NCBI RefSeq assembly: GCF_001315015.1
Contig: NZ_CP012915.1
Coordinates: forward strand, 310,001 to 374,000
From: Azospirillum brasilense
Lineage (GTDB): Bacteria > Pseudomonadota > Alphaproteobacteria > Azospirillales > Azospirillaceae
Direction of reading: 5' to 3'
Length of the DNA: 64,000 bases
In this document: one piece after another, positions 8,997 to 17,324 of the stretch
Layout of the letters: every line of letters begins with the position of its first letter
How positions within the stretch are numbered: the first letter of the stretch is position 1
The notes under the pieces: model-generated
Told to the model about the DNA's origin: nothing
Seen by the model: only the letters and a program-made list of their open reading frames with translations
Databases searched by the model: none
Made by a program: the position numbers and the translations under genes

Positions 8997-10271
8997 TTAG
9001 CGGGCCAGGACCAGTGAGAGTTCCGGCACGAAGGTGACGATCATCAGAGCCACGAACAGCGCCACGAAGAGCAGGGTGGATTGCTTCATGAAGTCCGAGA
9101 TCTTCACCTTGGCGAGGTTGCAGACCAGCAGCATCACCGTGCCCACCGGAGGCGTCAGACAGCCGACCGCGAGGTTCACGATCACCACGATGCCGAAATG
9201 GATCGGGTCGATGCCGAGCTGGTGCACCGTCGGCATCAGCAGCGGGACCATGACGATGAGGATCGCGTTGCCCTCGATCAGCATGCCGAGGAACAGCAGG
9301 AGCAGGTTGAGGATGAGCAGGAAGACGTACTTGTTGTCGGTCAGCGCCGTGATGTAGGTCGCCAACTGCTGCGCCGCCTGCTCCAGCGACAGGATCCAGG
9401 CCAGCGCCGAGCAGGCCATGATGACCAGCATCACCGAGGAGGTCGCCTTGAAGGTGCCGACCAGGGCGTCCACGACATGGGCGACGCGCATCTCGCGGTA
9501 GATCACGAAGCCGATCACCAGGACGATCAGCACGGCCACCGCGCCCGCTTCCGTCGGGGTGAAGATGTTGGCGCGGATGCCGCCGATGATGGCGACCAGC
9601 AGGACCAGCACCGGCCAGGCGCCGACCAGCGCGCTGGTGGTCTCCGAGGTGGTGGGCCAGCTGTCGCGGGACGGCGGGTAGCCGTTGCGCTTGGACACGA
9701 TGTAGGCGGCAACCATCAGCATGGCCGCCATCACGATGCCAGGCAGGATGCCGGCCATGAACATGGCGCCGATGGAGACGTCGGCGACGAGACCGTAGAT
9801 GATCAGGGCGATGCCCGGCGGGATGATCGGCGTCACCAGCGCGCCCGACGCCGTGACGGCGGCGGCGAAGGCGCGGTTGTAGCCCTTGCGCTCCATCTCC
9901 GGCACCAGCATGCGGGTCAGCATGGCGCTGTCGGCGAGGTTGGAGGCGCTGACGCCGCCCAGCAGCGTGCTGAGCATGATGTTGGTCAGCGCCATGCCGC
10001 CGGTGAACTTGCCGACCAGCAGGTCGGCCACGCGCAGCAGGCGCTTGGCCACGCCGGTGTGGTCCATCAGCGTGCCGAGCAGGATGAAGAAGGGAATCGC
10101 CAGGAGGGACAGGTTCTGCGAAGCGCCGATCAGGCGCTGCACCGCGATCTGGTCCGGAACCGGGCTGAAAAACACGAAATAGACAAGAACCGATGCGAAG
10201 ATGGCAATGTAAAGCCGCATGTTCAAAGCGAACAGGCAAAGCATAATGAGAATGATGACGGGCCAGCTCAT
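8997..10271 (-). CDS. TRAP transporter large permease (DctM type)
   Basis: Inner-membrane translocation subunit of a DctPQM TRAP transporter, 424 residues, hydrophobic throughout with about twelve helices. Family landmarks include LAIPFFILLGTLMDHTG near residue 53 and TASGALVTPIIPPGIALIIYG near residue 140. Its start codon overlaps the end of the small-permease gene by 4 bases (ATGA type), so the two subunits are translationally coupled. Between the uronate enzymes it most likely imports galacturonate or a related hexuronate. Confidence 0.93.
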   Translation of the reverse strand: MSWPVIILIMLCLFALNMRLYIAIFASVLVYFVFFSPVPDQIAVQRLIGASQNLSLLAIPFFILLGTLMDHTGVAKRLLRVADLLVGKFTGGMALTNIMLSTLLGGVSASNLADSAMLTRMLVPEMERKGYNRAFAAAVTASGALVTPIIPPGIALIIYGLVADVSIGAMFMAGILPGIVMAAMLMVAAYIVSKRNGYPPSRDSWPTTSETTSALVGAWPVLVLLVAIIGGIRANIFTPTEAGAVAVLIVLVIGFVIYREMRVAHVVDALVGTFKATSSVMLVIMACSALAWILSLEQAAQQLATYITALTDNKYVFLLILNLLLLFLGMLIEGNAILIVMVPLLMPTVHQLGIDPIHFGIVVIVNLAVGCLTPPVGTVMLLVCNLAKVKISDFMKQSTLLFVALFVALMIVTFVPELSLVLAR

Positions 10272-10738
10272 GGCGCGTTCCCCTTCGCGATCACCACGAC
10301 GTCGATGAAGCAGCGGCGCAGAAGATAGATGATGATGCCGGCCGCACCGACCGGAACGGCGATGTCGATCCAGAACCAGGAGATCTGGAGAATTTCCGTC
10401 AGCTTGTACTGGGCGCTCTGGGCCAGCAGATAGCCGAGCCAGCCGGCGTAGGCCAGAACCACGATCGACAGGGCCGAAACGACCAGATCGACCGCCGCCC
10501 GGATGCGGGTGGGCAGAAGGTCCACGAACAGCGGGATGTCGAGATGCTGGCCGTCACGCTCGGCGACGATGGCGCCGATCATGATGATCCAGATCATCAG
10601 AAGCCCGGACATCTCCTCGCCCCAGTGCAGCGGAGCGTCGAAAAGGTAACGGGCGAACACCGCCGCAATGGTCATCACCACCAGAGCGGCCAGCGCGCCT
10701 CCCGCGACGACCGATGGCAGACGCCGGATCAACTCCAT
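10268..10738 (-). CDS. TRAP transporter small permease (DctQ type)
   Basis: Four-helix membrane subunit of the same TRAP transporter, 156 residues. The segment APLHWGEEMSGLLMIWIIMIGA is the typical DctQ second-helix region with its conserved charged pair. The ATG at 10738 is chosen because GGAGGAG lies 6 bases upstream; the longer TTG reading at 10753 would put that Shine-Dalgarno inside the gene. It overlaps the large permease gene by 4 bases. Confidence 0.9.
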   Translation of the reverse strand: MELIRRLPSVVAGGALAALVVMTIAAVFARYLFDAPLHWGEEMSGLLMIWIIMIGAIVAERDGQHLDIPLFVDLLPTRIRAAVDLVVSALSIVVLAYAGWLGYLLAQSAQYKLTEILQISWFWIDIAVPVGAAGIIIYLLRRCFIDVVVIAKGNAP

Positions 10739-10795
10739 GGCATACTCCTCCAAACGATCCGGGCGGAGCGGCAGCCCCGCCCGGATGTGCTTTTT

Positions 10796-11770
10796 TTACT
10801 TGAGGTCCTTCTGGATCTGCTCGTACAGGCCGGCCGACCACTTCGGGAACTGGGTGTAGACGACCTTGGTGGCCTCGCGGAACGGCGCCGGGTCCGGCTG
10901 GATCACGGTGACGCCGGACGCCTTCATCTTCTCGATGAACTCGGCGTCCTGCTCGGCTGCCAGCTTCTGGCTGTAGAGGCCGGCCTCGTAGCCGGTCTCG
11001 TGGACCATCTTCACGACGTCCGCCGGCAGCTTGCTGAAGAAGGCTTCGCCGCCGACCCACACCGAGGTGTTGGTCAGATAGCCGACGAGGCTGAGATACT
11101 TGGCCTGCTCATGCAGCTTGGCGCCGTACAGCACGGAGATCGGGTTCTCCACGCCGTCGATCAGGCCAGTGGTCAGGGCCGGGTAGACCTCGCCCAGCGG
11201 CATCGGCGTCGCGGTGGCGCCCATCGCCTCGATCGTCTTGATCTGCATCACGTTGTTCGGGACGCGGATCTTCATGCCCTTGAGGTCCTCGGGCGTGTTG
11301 ATCGGCTTCTTGGCGAGGATGTGGCGCACGCCGTACAGGTAGTTGGACATGACGATGTGCACGCCCTTCTTGCGCAGCGCCTCGTCCTTCTTCTTGAACC
11401 AATCGCTCTCGTAGATCTTGAAGAGCTTCTGGGGGTCGTCGGTCAGGTACGGGCCGAACAGAACGCCGAGGTCCGGGTCGTAATCCTGCAGGAAACCGAC
11501 GTCGGACAGGGTGATGACGTTCATGCCCATCATCGCCTGTTCCATCACGTCCTTCTTCGCGCCCAGCTGGGAGCTGGGGAACAGCTTCAGGGTGACCTCG
11601 CCCTTGCTCTTCTCCTTCAGAAGGTCGGCCCAGTGATGCATCACCCGGTCGAGCGGCTCGCCCGGGTTGTTCTCGTAGGCGACCATGATCTCGGTCTTGG
11701 CCATGGCGCCGGACGCGGCACCGATGGACAGCACGCACGCGGCAAGGGCAGACGCCAGAAAGCGCTTCAT
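10796..11770 (-). CDS. TRAP transporter substrate-binding protein (DctP type)
   Basis: Periplasmic receptor of the hexuronate-operon TRAP transporter, 324 residues. Residues 1-24 are a signal peptide ending SGAMA. Mature-domain features of DctP proteins are visible: YENNPGEPLDRVMHHWADLL, then KGMKIRVPNN carrying the conserved Arg that binds the ligand carboxylate. GGAGGAA stands 5 bases before the ATG at 11770, so the longer upstream reading is rejected. Hexuronate as ligand is inferred from the neighbouring uxaA and uxaB. Confidence 0.92.
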   Translation of the reverse strand: MKRFLASALAACVLSIGAASGAMAKTEIMVAYENNPGEPLDRVMHHWADLLKEKSKGEVTLKLFPSSQLGAKKDVMEQAMMGMNVITLSDVGFLQDYDPDLGVLFGPYLTDDPQKLFKIYESDWFKKKDEALRKKGVHIVMSNYLYGVRHILAKKPINTPEDLKGMKIRVPNNVMQIKTIEAMGATATPMPLGEVYPALTTGLIDGVENPISVLYGAKLHEQAKYLSLVGYLTNTSVWVGGEAFFSKLPADVVKMVHETGYEAGLYSQKLAAEQDAEFIEKMKASGVTVIQPDPAPFREATKVVYTQFPKWSAGLYEQIQKDLK

Positions 11771-11850
11771 TATTTCCTCCATAGTGGATGCCGGGAAGCC
11801 CGTTTGTGGACGTGACTCATGGACGGATCCCGCCGACGAGGCCGGACCCG

Positions 11851-11876
11851 GCGGCGGGACCGGCACGTCCCGCCGC
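11851..11876. repeat. 10-bp perfect hairpin before the TRAP binding-protein gene
   Basis: GCGGCGGGAC (11851-11860) and its exact complement (11867-11876) flank a 6-base loop, within the 151-base gap between the dehydrogenase and the binding-protein gene. It has no T-tract in either direction. A role in mRNA processing or stability, raising the binding protein relative to its neighbours, is possible. Confidence 0.6.
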
Positions 11877-11921
11877 AGCAGTTCTGATGGTGACAGCGCC
11901 CGGTGGGCGCCGCCGGAAGGG

Positions 11922-12938
11922 TCAGCGCTCGATCATCACCTTGACCGTGGTGTCCCGCTCCTTGGCCCAGTAGGGCAGGGCCTTGTCGGCCTCCTCGAAG
12001 GGGAAGACCTTGGAGATCAGGTCGTCGGGGGCGTGGTCGAGCGTTTCGAGATAGTGGATGACGGCCTGGAAATCCTCGGAGGTCGCGTTGCGCGACCCCA
12101 TGATGTCCAGCTCCTTCAGGTTGAAGAACTGCGTCTTGTAGGACACCGGCTCCTTGGCGTAGCCGATGTAGACGACGCGGCCGGCGAAGGACACGAGGTC
12201 GATGGCCTGGGTGAAGGTGGCGGGCAGGCCGACCGCCTCGATCACCACGTCGGCGCCGTCGCCGTTGGTCAGCTCCAGGACGCGGGCGGACACGTCCTCT
12301 TTGCCGGCGTCGATGACGTGGGCGGCGCCGTAGCGGCGGGCCAGACCGGTCTTCGCCTCGCCGATGTCCACGGCGATCACCGTGGCGCCGCGATGGACGG
12401 AGCCGGCGATGGCGCCCATGCCGATCATGCCGCAGCCCAGCACCAGGACGGTGTCGGCCGCCTCGACGCGACCGCGCGCGGCGGCGTGGAAACCGACCGA
12501 CAGCGGCTCGACCAGCGCCAGATGGCGCGGCGCCAGCGTGTCGTTCAGGATCAGCTTGCCGTAGGGCAGGACGATGCGTTCAGCCAGACCGCCGTTCTGC
12601 TGCACGCCGAGCGTGCGGTTGCTGCGGCAGGCGTTGACCCGGCCCTTGCGGCAGGACGGGCAGGTGCCGCAGGCGGTGTAGGGAATGACGATGGCGCGCC
12701 GGCCCACGGTGTATTCGGCCGGAACGCCCTCACCCACGGCGGCGATCTCGCCACCGATCTCGTGGCCGGGGATGCGCGGCAGAGAAACCAGCGGATTCAG
12801 CCCCTTGAAGGTGCTGAGATCGCTGCCGCACAGCGCGACGTGGCGGATGGCCAGGAGCACCTCGCCGGGGCCCGGGGTCGGCTCCGCCACCTCGTGGATC
12901 GCGCAGACGTCCACGCCTTCGATCATCAGTGCTTTCAC
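11922..12938 (-). CDS. Zinc-dependent medium-chain dehydrogenase, probably acting on a hexonate
   Basis: NAD(P)-dependent alcohol dehydrogenase of the sorbitol/threonine dehydrogenase group, 338 residues. The catalytic zinc site is visible as Cys37 (LCGSD) with His59-Glu60 (PGHE); structural zinc is held by Cys90, 93, 96 and 104. A GCGMIGMG nucleotide-binding loop follows. In this operon it could oxidise a galactonate/idonate-type acid to a uronate that UxaB and UxaA then use (inference; resemblance to L-galactonate 5-dehydrogenase is suggestive). It lies 33 bases downstream of the regulator gene. Confidence 0.82.
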   Translation of the reverse strand: MKALMIEGVDVCAIHEVAEPTPGPGEVLLAIRHVALCGSDLSTFKGLNPLVSLPRIPGHEIGGEIAAVGEGVPAEYTVGRRAIVIPYTACGTCPSCRKGRVNACRSNRTLGVQQNGGLAERIVLPYGKLILNDTLAPRHLALVEPLSVGFHAAARGRVEAADTVLVLGCGMIGMGAIAGSVHRGATVIAVDIGEAKTGLARRYGAAHVIDAGKEDVSARVLELTNGDGADVVIEAVGLPATFTQAIDLVSFAGRVVYIGYAKEPVSYKTQFFNLKELDIMGSRNATSEDFQAVIHYLETLDHAPDDLISKVFPFEEADKALPYWAKERDTTVKVMIER

Positions 12939-12971
12939 AGGTGATGTCCTTTTTTTGGGAAGCGGGCGTGT

Positions 12972-13664
12972 TCAGGGCGTGGGCGCAGCCGTCGGCTGCG
13001 CTTCCTGGTTGAACACGCTCTCGCTGAAATGGAAGTGTGCGTTGCTGGCCTCGACGGCCTTCTCGACGGAGCGCTCGCGCAGCGCTGCGATGATCTGGCG
13101 ATGATAATCGACCGTGGTCGGCCCGATCACCGCGTTGCTCTTGCCGATCTCCATGTAATAGATCATCGGCTGCGACATCGCCTGATACATCTTCTGCAAC
13201 ATGGAGTTGCGCGACGCGGCGACGATGGCGGCGTGGAAGCGGAAGTCCACCTCCGCGGCCTCGCGCACCGTCAACTGGTGCTCCATGTCCTCGGCCAGAC
13301 GGTCGAGCCCGTCGATCTCCGCGTCGGTGATGTGCCGGACCACTTCGGGCAGCACGCCGATCTCGATGATCCTGCGGAACTGCAAGACTTCCCGACAGGT
13401 CTTGACGCTGCGGTCGAAGCATTGATCGAGAATGCGGAACATCGCCTCGATGTCCGGCTTGCTGGCGCGCGGGCCGCGCTGCGTTTTCTCCACCAACCCA
13501 TAGGCTTCGAGGAAGATGATGACTTCGCGGATGGTGTTGCGGCTGACGCCGAACCGTTCGGCCAGCAGGCGTTCGTTCGGAAGCAGATCGCCGGGCTGGT
13601 AGCGCTCGGGGATCTCCTTGCGTAGCTCTTCGAAGATGGCCTTGACGGTTGAGACGCCGTTCAT
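12972..13664 (-). CDS. FadR-subfamily GntR transcriptional regulator of the hexuronate operon
   Basis: A 230-residue regulator with an N-terminal winged helix (NERLLAERFGVSRNTIREVI at about 30-49) and a C-terminal FCD ligand domain carrying DFRFHAAIVAASRN and later His residues that normally bind a metal. Such proteins repress sugar-acid operons and release DNA on binding the uronate or its product. The ATG at 13664 gives the normal FadR N-terminus; the longer reading to 13793 adds sequence that overlaps the palindromes in the promoter. It is the first gene of the operon, so autoregulation is expected. Confidence 0.88.
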   Translation of the reverse strand: MNGVSTVKAIFEELRKEIPERYQPGDLLPNERLLAERFGVSRNTIREVIIFLEAYGLVEKTQRGPRASKPDIEAMFRILDQCFDRSVKTCREVLQFRRIIEIGVLPEVVRHITDAEIDGLDRLAEDMEHQLTVREAAEVDFRFHAAIVAASRNSMLQKMYQAMSQPMIYYMEIGKSNAVIGPTTVDYHRQIIAALRERSVEKAVEASNAHFHFSESVFNQEAQPTAAPTP

Positions 13665-13681
13665 GATCGCGCCGCCAGAGT

Positions 13682-13699
13682 TTGGTCCAACAATTGGAC
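13682..13699. promoter_or_regulatory. Palindromic operator in front of the hexuronate regulator
   Basis: TTGGTCCAA (13682-13690) is a perfect palindrome, and it is nested with GTCCAA-CAA-TTGGAC (13685-13699). TTGGTxxACCAA-like sites are typical of UxuR/ExuR and other FCD-type regulators. It ends 21 bases upstream of the regulator start, where a repressor would block transcription of the whole operon. Confidence 0.65.
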
Positions 13700-13964
13700 A
13701 ACTGAAGGCCAACGATAGCACCGCGGGGCGGGGCGGAAAACGGCAAAAGGAGTCACGAAATTTCGAAAACAGCGCTGTTAATGCATGAAGCAAAATTGCT
13801 GCAGCGCAATATCTCGCAAATAGACAGTCATGCGCCCGGTTCTTCTCCGACGGGGCGCGTCCTGTTGGTTCTCGTCAATTTTCGAAAAGTGATGCGCTGC
13901 GCTGTCTCTCCCAAGCCCGACGCTTCTGGTCGAAGCCTGAGGTCAGTGCACAGCGCCGGTAGCG

Positions 13965-14006
13965 CCGCCGACCTTGGGCCGCCGACCTTGGGCCGCCGAC
14001 CTTGGA
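13965..14006. repeat. Three tandem copies of a 14-bp unit
   Basis: The unit CCGCCGACCTTGGG occurs at 13965-13978 and 13979-13992, and with its last base changed at 13993-14006. An 11-base piece of the unit recurs at about 32169-32179 beside the decayed IS630, so it could derive from a mobile-element end. Confidence 0.85.
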
Positions 14007-14050
14007 ATGGCGAACGGCGCCGCGCCGGGTGGTCGCCCGTCCCTCGTGGC

Positions 14051-17000
14051 TCATCGCTCGGGAGCGGAGGTGCCCGGCATCTCCTCGGTGGCCCGACGGT
14101 ACCCGCCGGACTGCGCGGTGTCCGTCGTGGAATGGGCGGGGCCGGGCTCTTCCGTGCTCGGGACGGGATGCTGGTTGACGGCAAGCGGCCCGCTGAACAG
14201 GCCGCGGATCACCGTGTAGAACACCGGGGTGAAGATCAGGCCGAACAGCGTGACCCCCAGCATTCCCATGAACACCGCGGTGCCCAGCGACTGGCGCATC
14301 TCCGCCCCCGCGCCCTGCGCGATCATCAGAGGCACGACGCCCAGGATGAAGGCGAAGGACGTCATCAGGATCGGGCGGAGCCGGGTGCGCGCCGCCGCGA
14401 CCGCCGCCTCGAAGCGGTCCTTGCCCTCGAACAGCTCGTTCTGGCGGGCGAACTCGACGATGAGGATGGCGTTCTTGGCGGCCAGCCCGACCAGCACGAC
14501 GAACCCCACCTGCGCCAGGATGTCCACCGCCAGTCCGCGCATCAGCAGGCCGGTCACCGACGCCAGCAGACACATCGGTACGATCAGGATGACCGACAGC
14601 GGCATTGCCCAGCTCTCGTACTGCGCGGCCAGCACCAGGAAGACGAAGACGACGGACAGCCCGAAGACCAGCAGGCCGGTGTTGCCCGCCGCTTTCTCCT
14701 GATAGGCCAGCTCGGTCCATTCGAAGCCGAAGCCGTCCGGCAGGGTGTCGGCCGCCGCCTTCTCCATCGCCGCCAGCGCGTAGCCGGTGGAGAAGCCGGG
14801 CAGCGTGTTGCCCTGAAGCTCCGCCGCCGGATAGAGGTTGTAGCGGGCGACGCGGTAGGGGCCGGTGATGTTCTGGAACTCCGCCACCGCGCCGATCGGG
14901 ACCATGTCGCCCTGCGCGTTGCGGGTCTTCAGGTTGGCGATGTCGCGCGGGGTCTGGCGGAACCGCCCGTCGGCCTGCGCGGTCACCCGGTAGGTGCGGC
15001 CCAGCAGGTTGAATTCGTTGACGAAGGCGGAGCCGACATAGATCTGCAGCGCCTCGAACACCTGATCGGCGGTGACGCCCAGCATCTCCGCGCGCTGGCG
15101 GTCGATGTCGGCGAAGACCTTCGGTGTTTTGGTGTTGAACAGCGAGAACACGCCGACGAGGCCTGGAATGCGGTTTGCCGCGCCGGACAGTTCGTTCACC
15201 GCCTCCTCCAGGGCGGGCAGGCCGCGGCCCCGCTTGTCCTCCACCATCATCTTGAAGCCGCCGGAATTGCCGATGCCGCGCACCGGCGGCGGCGGGATCG
15301 TGATGATGAAGGCGTCCTCGATGGCGCCCAGCCGGGTCCTCAGGTCACCCAACACGGACTCGGCGGTCTGGCCCTTCGGGATGCGGTCCGCGAAGGGGGC
15401 GAGGGTGACGAAGATCGCCCCGGCGTTCGGCGCGTTGGTGAAGGTGGCGCCGTCGAAGCCGGCGAAGGGCACGGCGTGGATCACCCCCGGCGTCTTCAGC
15501 AGCGTGTCCACCGCGGTGCGCACCACCTCGTCCGTGCGGGCCAGCGACGAGCCGGGGGGCAACTGCACCACCGTGATGAGGTAGCCCTGGTCCTGGTTCG
15601 GGATGAATCCCGTCGGCGCCCGGCTGAACTGCCACGCCGTCAGGGCGAGCAGCACGCCGTAGACCGCCAGCACGATCACCGGCAGCCGCACCAGACGCCC
15701 GGTCAGCCCGGCATAGCCATTGGACAGCCGGTCGAAACCCCGGTTGAAGCCGCGGAAGAAGGCGTGGACCGGGCGCGTCAACGGCGACGGCTTGGGCGGG
15801 TTTTCCTCGTGCGGCTTGAACAGAAGCGCACACAGCGCCGGGCTGAGGGTCAGCGACACCAAGCAGGAAATCACCGTGGCGGTCGCGATGGTCACCGCGA
15901 ACTGGCGGAAGAACTGGCCGGAGATGCCGCTGACCAGGGCGGCCGGGATGAACACGGCGGTGAGCACCAGGGCGATGGCGATCAGCGCGCCGCCGACCTC
16001 GTTCATCGTCTCGTGCGCGGCGTCCTTGGGCTTCATGCCCTGGCGGATGAACCGCTCCACATTCTCCACCACGACGATGGCGTCGTCCACGACGATGCCG
16101 ATCGCCAGCACCAGCCCGAACAGCGACAGCGTGTTCAGCGAATAGCCCAGCGCCGCCAGCACCGTGAAGGTGCCGATCAGCGAGACGGGGATCGCGGCGA
16201 TCGGCACGATGGAGGCGCGCCACGTCTGAAGGAACAGGATGACCACGACGACGACCAGCGCCACGGCTTCGAAGATCGTCTTGTAGACCTCCTCCACGGA
16301 CTGCGCGATGAACTCCGTCGGGTTGTAGACCACGTCGTAGCGCATCCCGCTGGGGAAGCCCTTGGACAGGTCCGCCATGGTCGCCAGGATGCGGTCGGCG
16401 GTTTCCAGCGCGTTGGAGCCCGGCCGCTGGAAGATGACCAGCGGCACCGCCTGCTGGCGGTCCAGATAGGCGTTCAGATTGTAGTCCTGCGCCCCCAGCT
16501 CGACGCGCGCCACGTCGCGCAGGCGGGTGACCGCAGAGCCCTCGGTCTTGACGATGATGTTGCCGAACTCGCGCGGGTCGGTCAGGCGGCCCAGCGTCTC
16601 GACGTTGAGCTGGAAGGCGCCGGGGGCCGGCACCGGCGGCTGGTTGATGACGCCGCCCGACACCTGGACGTTCTGCGCCTGGATCGCCCTAACCACGTCA
16701 CCGGCGGTCAGGCCGCGCGCGGCCACCCGGTCGGGGTCGAGCCAGACGCGCATCGCGTAGTCGCGGGCGCCGAACACCTGGATGTCGCCCACCCCGTCCA
16801 GGCGCGCCAGCACGTCCTTGATCTGCAGCAGCGCGTAGTTGGACATGTAGAGCTGGTCGCGCGTTCCATCCGGCGAGTTCAGATGGATCACCATCAGCAT
16901 GTCGGGCGAGTTCTTGCGCACGGTCACGCCGATGCGCCGCACGTCCTCCGGCAGGCGCGGCTCGGCCACGGCGAGGCGGTTCTGCACCAGCACCTGCGCG

Positions 17001-17311
17001 GTGTCCAGGTCGGTGCCCAGCTTGAAGGTGATGGTGAGTTGGAGGCGCCCGTCGCTGGTCGCCTGCGAGGCCATGTAGAGCATGTCCTCGACCCCGTTGA
17101 CCTCCTGCTCGATGGGGGCGGACACGGTGTCGGCGACCACCTGCGCCGACGCGCCGGGATAGGTCGCGTTGACCACGATGGTCGGCGGCGCGATCTCCGG
17201 ATACTGCGCGACCGGCAGGGTCAGATAGGCGAAGACCCCGATGAGCGTGACGAAGATGGACAGGACCGCCGCGAAGATCGGCCGGTTGATGAAGAAGTGC
17301 GAGAGGTTCAT
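14051..17311 (-). CDS. RND multidrug efflux transporter, inner-membrane pump (HAE1 family)
   Basis: A 1086-residue proton-driven pump of the AcrB/MexF type. It starts with FFINRPIFAAVLSIFVTLIG, has two large periplasmic loops and about twelve helices. The proton-relay aspartates are visible in IGIVVDDAIVVVENVERF, and the LAAKNAILIVEFA block marks helix 10. The length is slightly above AcrB because of a C-terminal tail rich in Pro, Thr and Gly that is not conserved. It follows the fusion-protein gene by 13 bases. No outer-membrane factor gene is present, so a TolC-like channel encoded elsewhere must complete the pump. Confidence 0.94.
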   Translation of the reverse strand: MNLSHFFINRPIFAAVLSIFVTLIGVFAYLTLPVAQYPEIAPPTIVVNATYPGASAQVVADTVSAPIEQEVNGVEDMLYMASQATSDGRLQLTITFKLGTDLDTAQVLVQNRLAVAEPRLPEDVRRIGVTVRKNSPDMLMVIHLNSPDGTRDQLYMSNYALLQIKDVLARLDGVGDIQVFGARDYAMRVWLDPDRVAARGLTAGDVVRAIQAQNVQVSGGVINQPPVPAPGAFQLNVETLGRLTDPREFGNIIVKTEGSAVTRLRDVARVELGAQDYNLNAYLDRQQAVPLVIFQRPGSNALETADRILATMADLSKGFPSGMRYDVVYNPTEFIAQSVEEVYKTIFEAVALVVVVVILFLQTWRASIVPIAAIPVSLIGTFTVLAALGYSLNTLSLFGLVLAIGIVVDDAIVVVENVERFIRQGMKPKDAAHETMNEVGGALIAIALVLTAVFIPAALVSGISGQFFRQFAVTIATATVISCLVSLTLSPALCALLFKPHEENPPKPSPLTRPVHAFFRGFNRGFDRLSNGYAGLTGRLVRLPVIVLAVYGVLLALTAWQFSRAPTGFIPNQDQGYLITVVQLPPGSSLARTDEVVRTAVDTLLKTPGVIHAVPFAGFDGATFTNAPNAGAIFVTLAPFADRIPKGQTAESVLGDLRTRLGAIEDAFIITIPPPPVRGIGNSGGFKMMVEDKRGRGLPALEEAVNELSGAANRIPGLVGVFSLFNTKTPKVFADIDRQRAEMLGVTADQVFEALQIYVGSAFVNEFNLLGRTYRVTAQADGRFRQTPRDIANLKTRNAQGDMVPIGAVAEFQNITGPYRVARYNLYPAAELQGNTLPGFSTGYALAAMEKAAADTLPDGFGFEWTELAYQEKAAGNTGLLVFGLSVVFVFLVLAAQYESWAMPLSVILIVPMCLLASVTGLLMRGLAVDILAQVGFVVLVGLAAKNAILIVEFARQNELFEGKDRFEAAVAAARTRLRPILMTSFAFILGVVPLMIAQGAGAEMRQSLGTAVFMGMLGVTLFGLIFTPVFYTVIRGLFSGPLAVNQHPVPSTEEPGPAHSTTDTAQSGGYRRATEEMPGTSAPER

Positions 17312-17324
17312 GTCCCGGCTCCGC

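Larger units (their letters stand above)
13665..14050. other. Intergenic stretch with regulatory palindromes and a short tandem repeat
   Basis: No gene is supported here. Besides the operator at 13682-13699 it holds two more perfect palindromes, CGAAATTTCG (13756-13765) and AACAGCGCTGTT (13768-13779), which probably belong to the promoter region of the hexuronate operon. The tandem repeat at 13965-14006 lies toward the RND gene. Confidence 0.6.
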
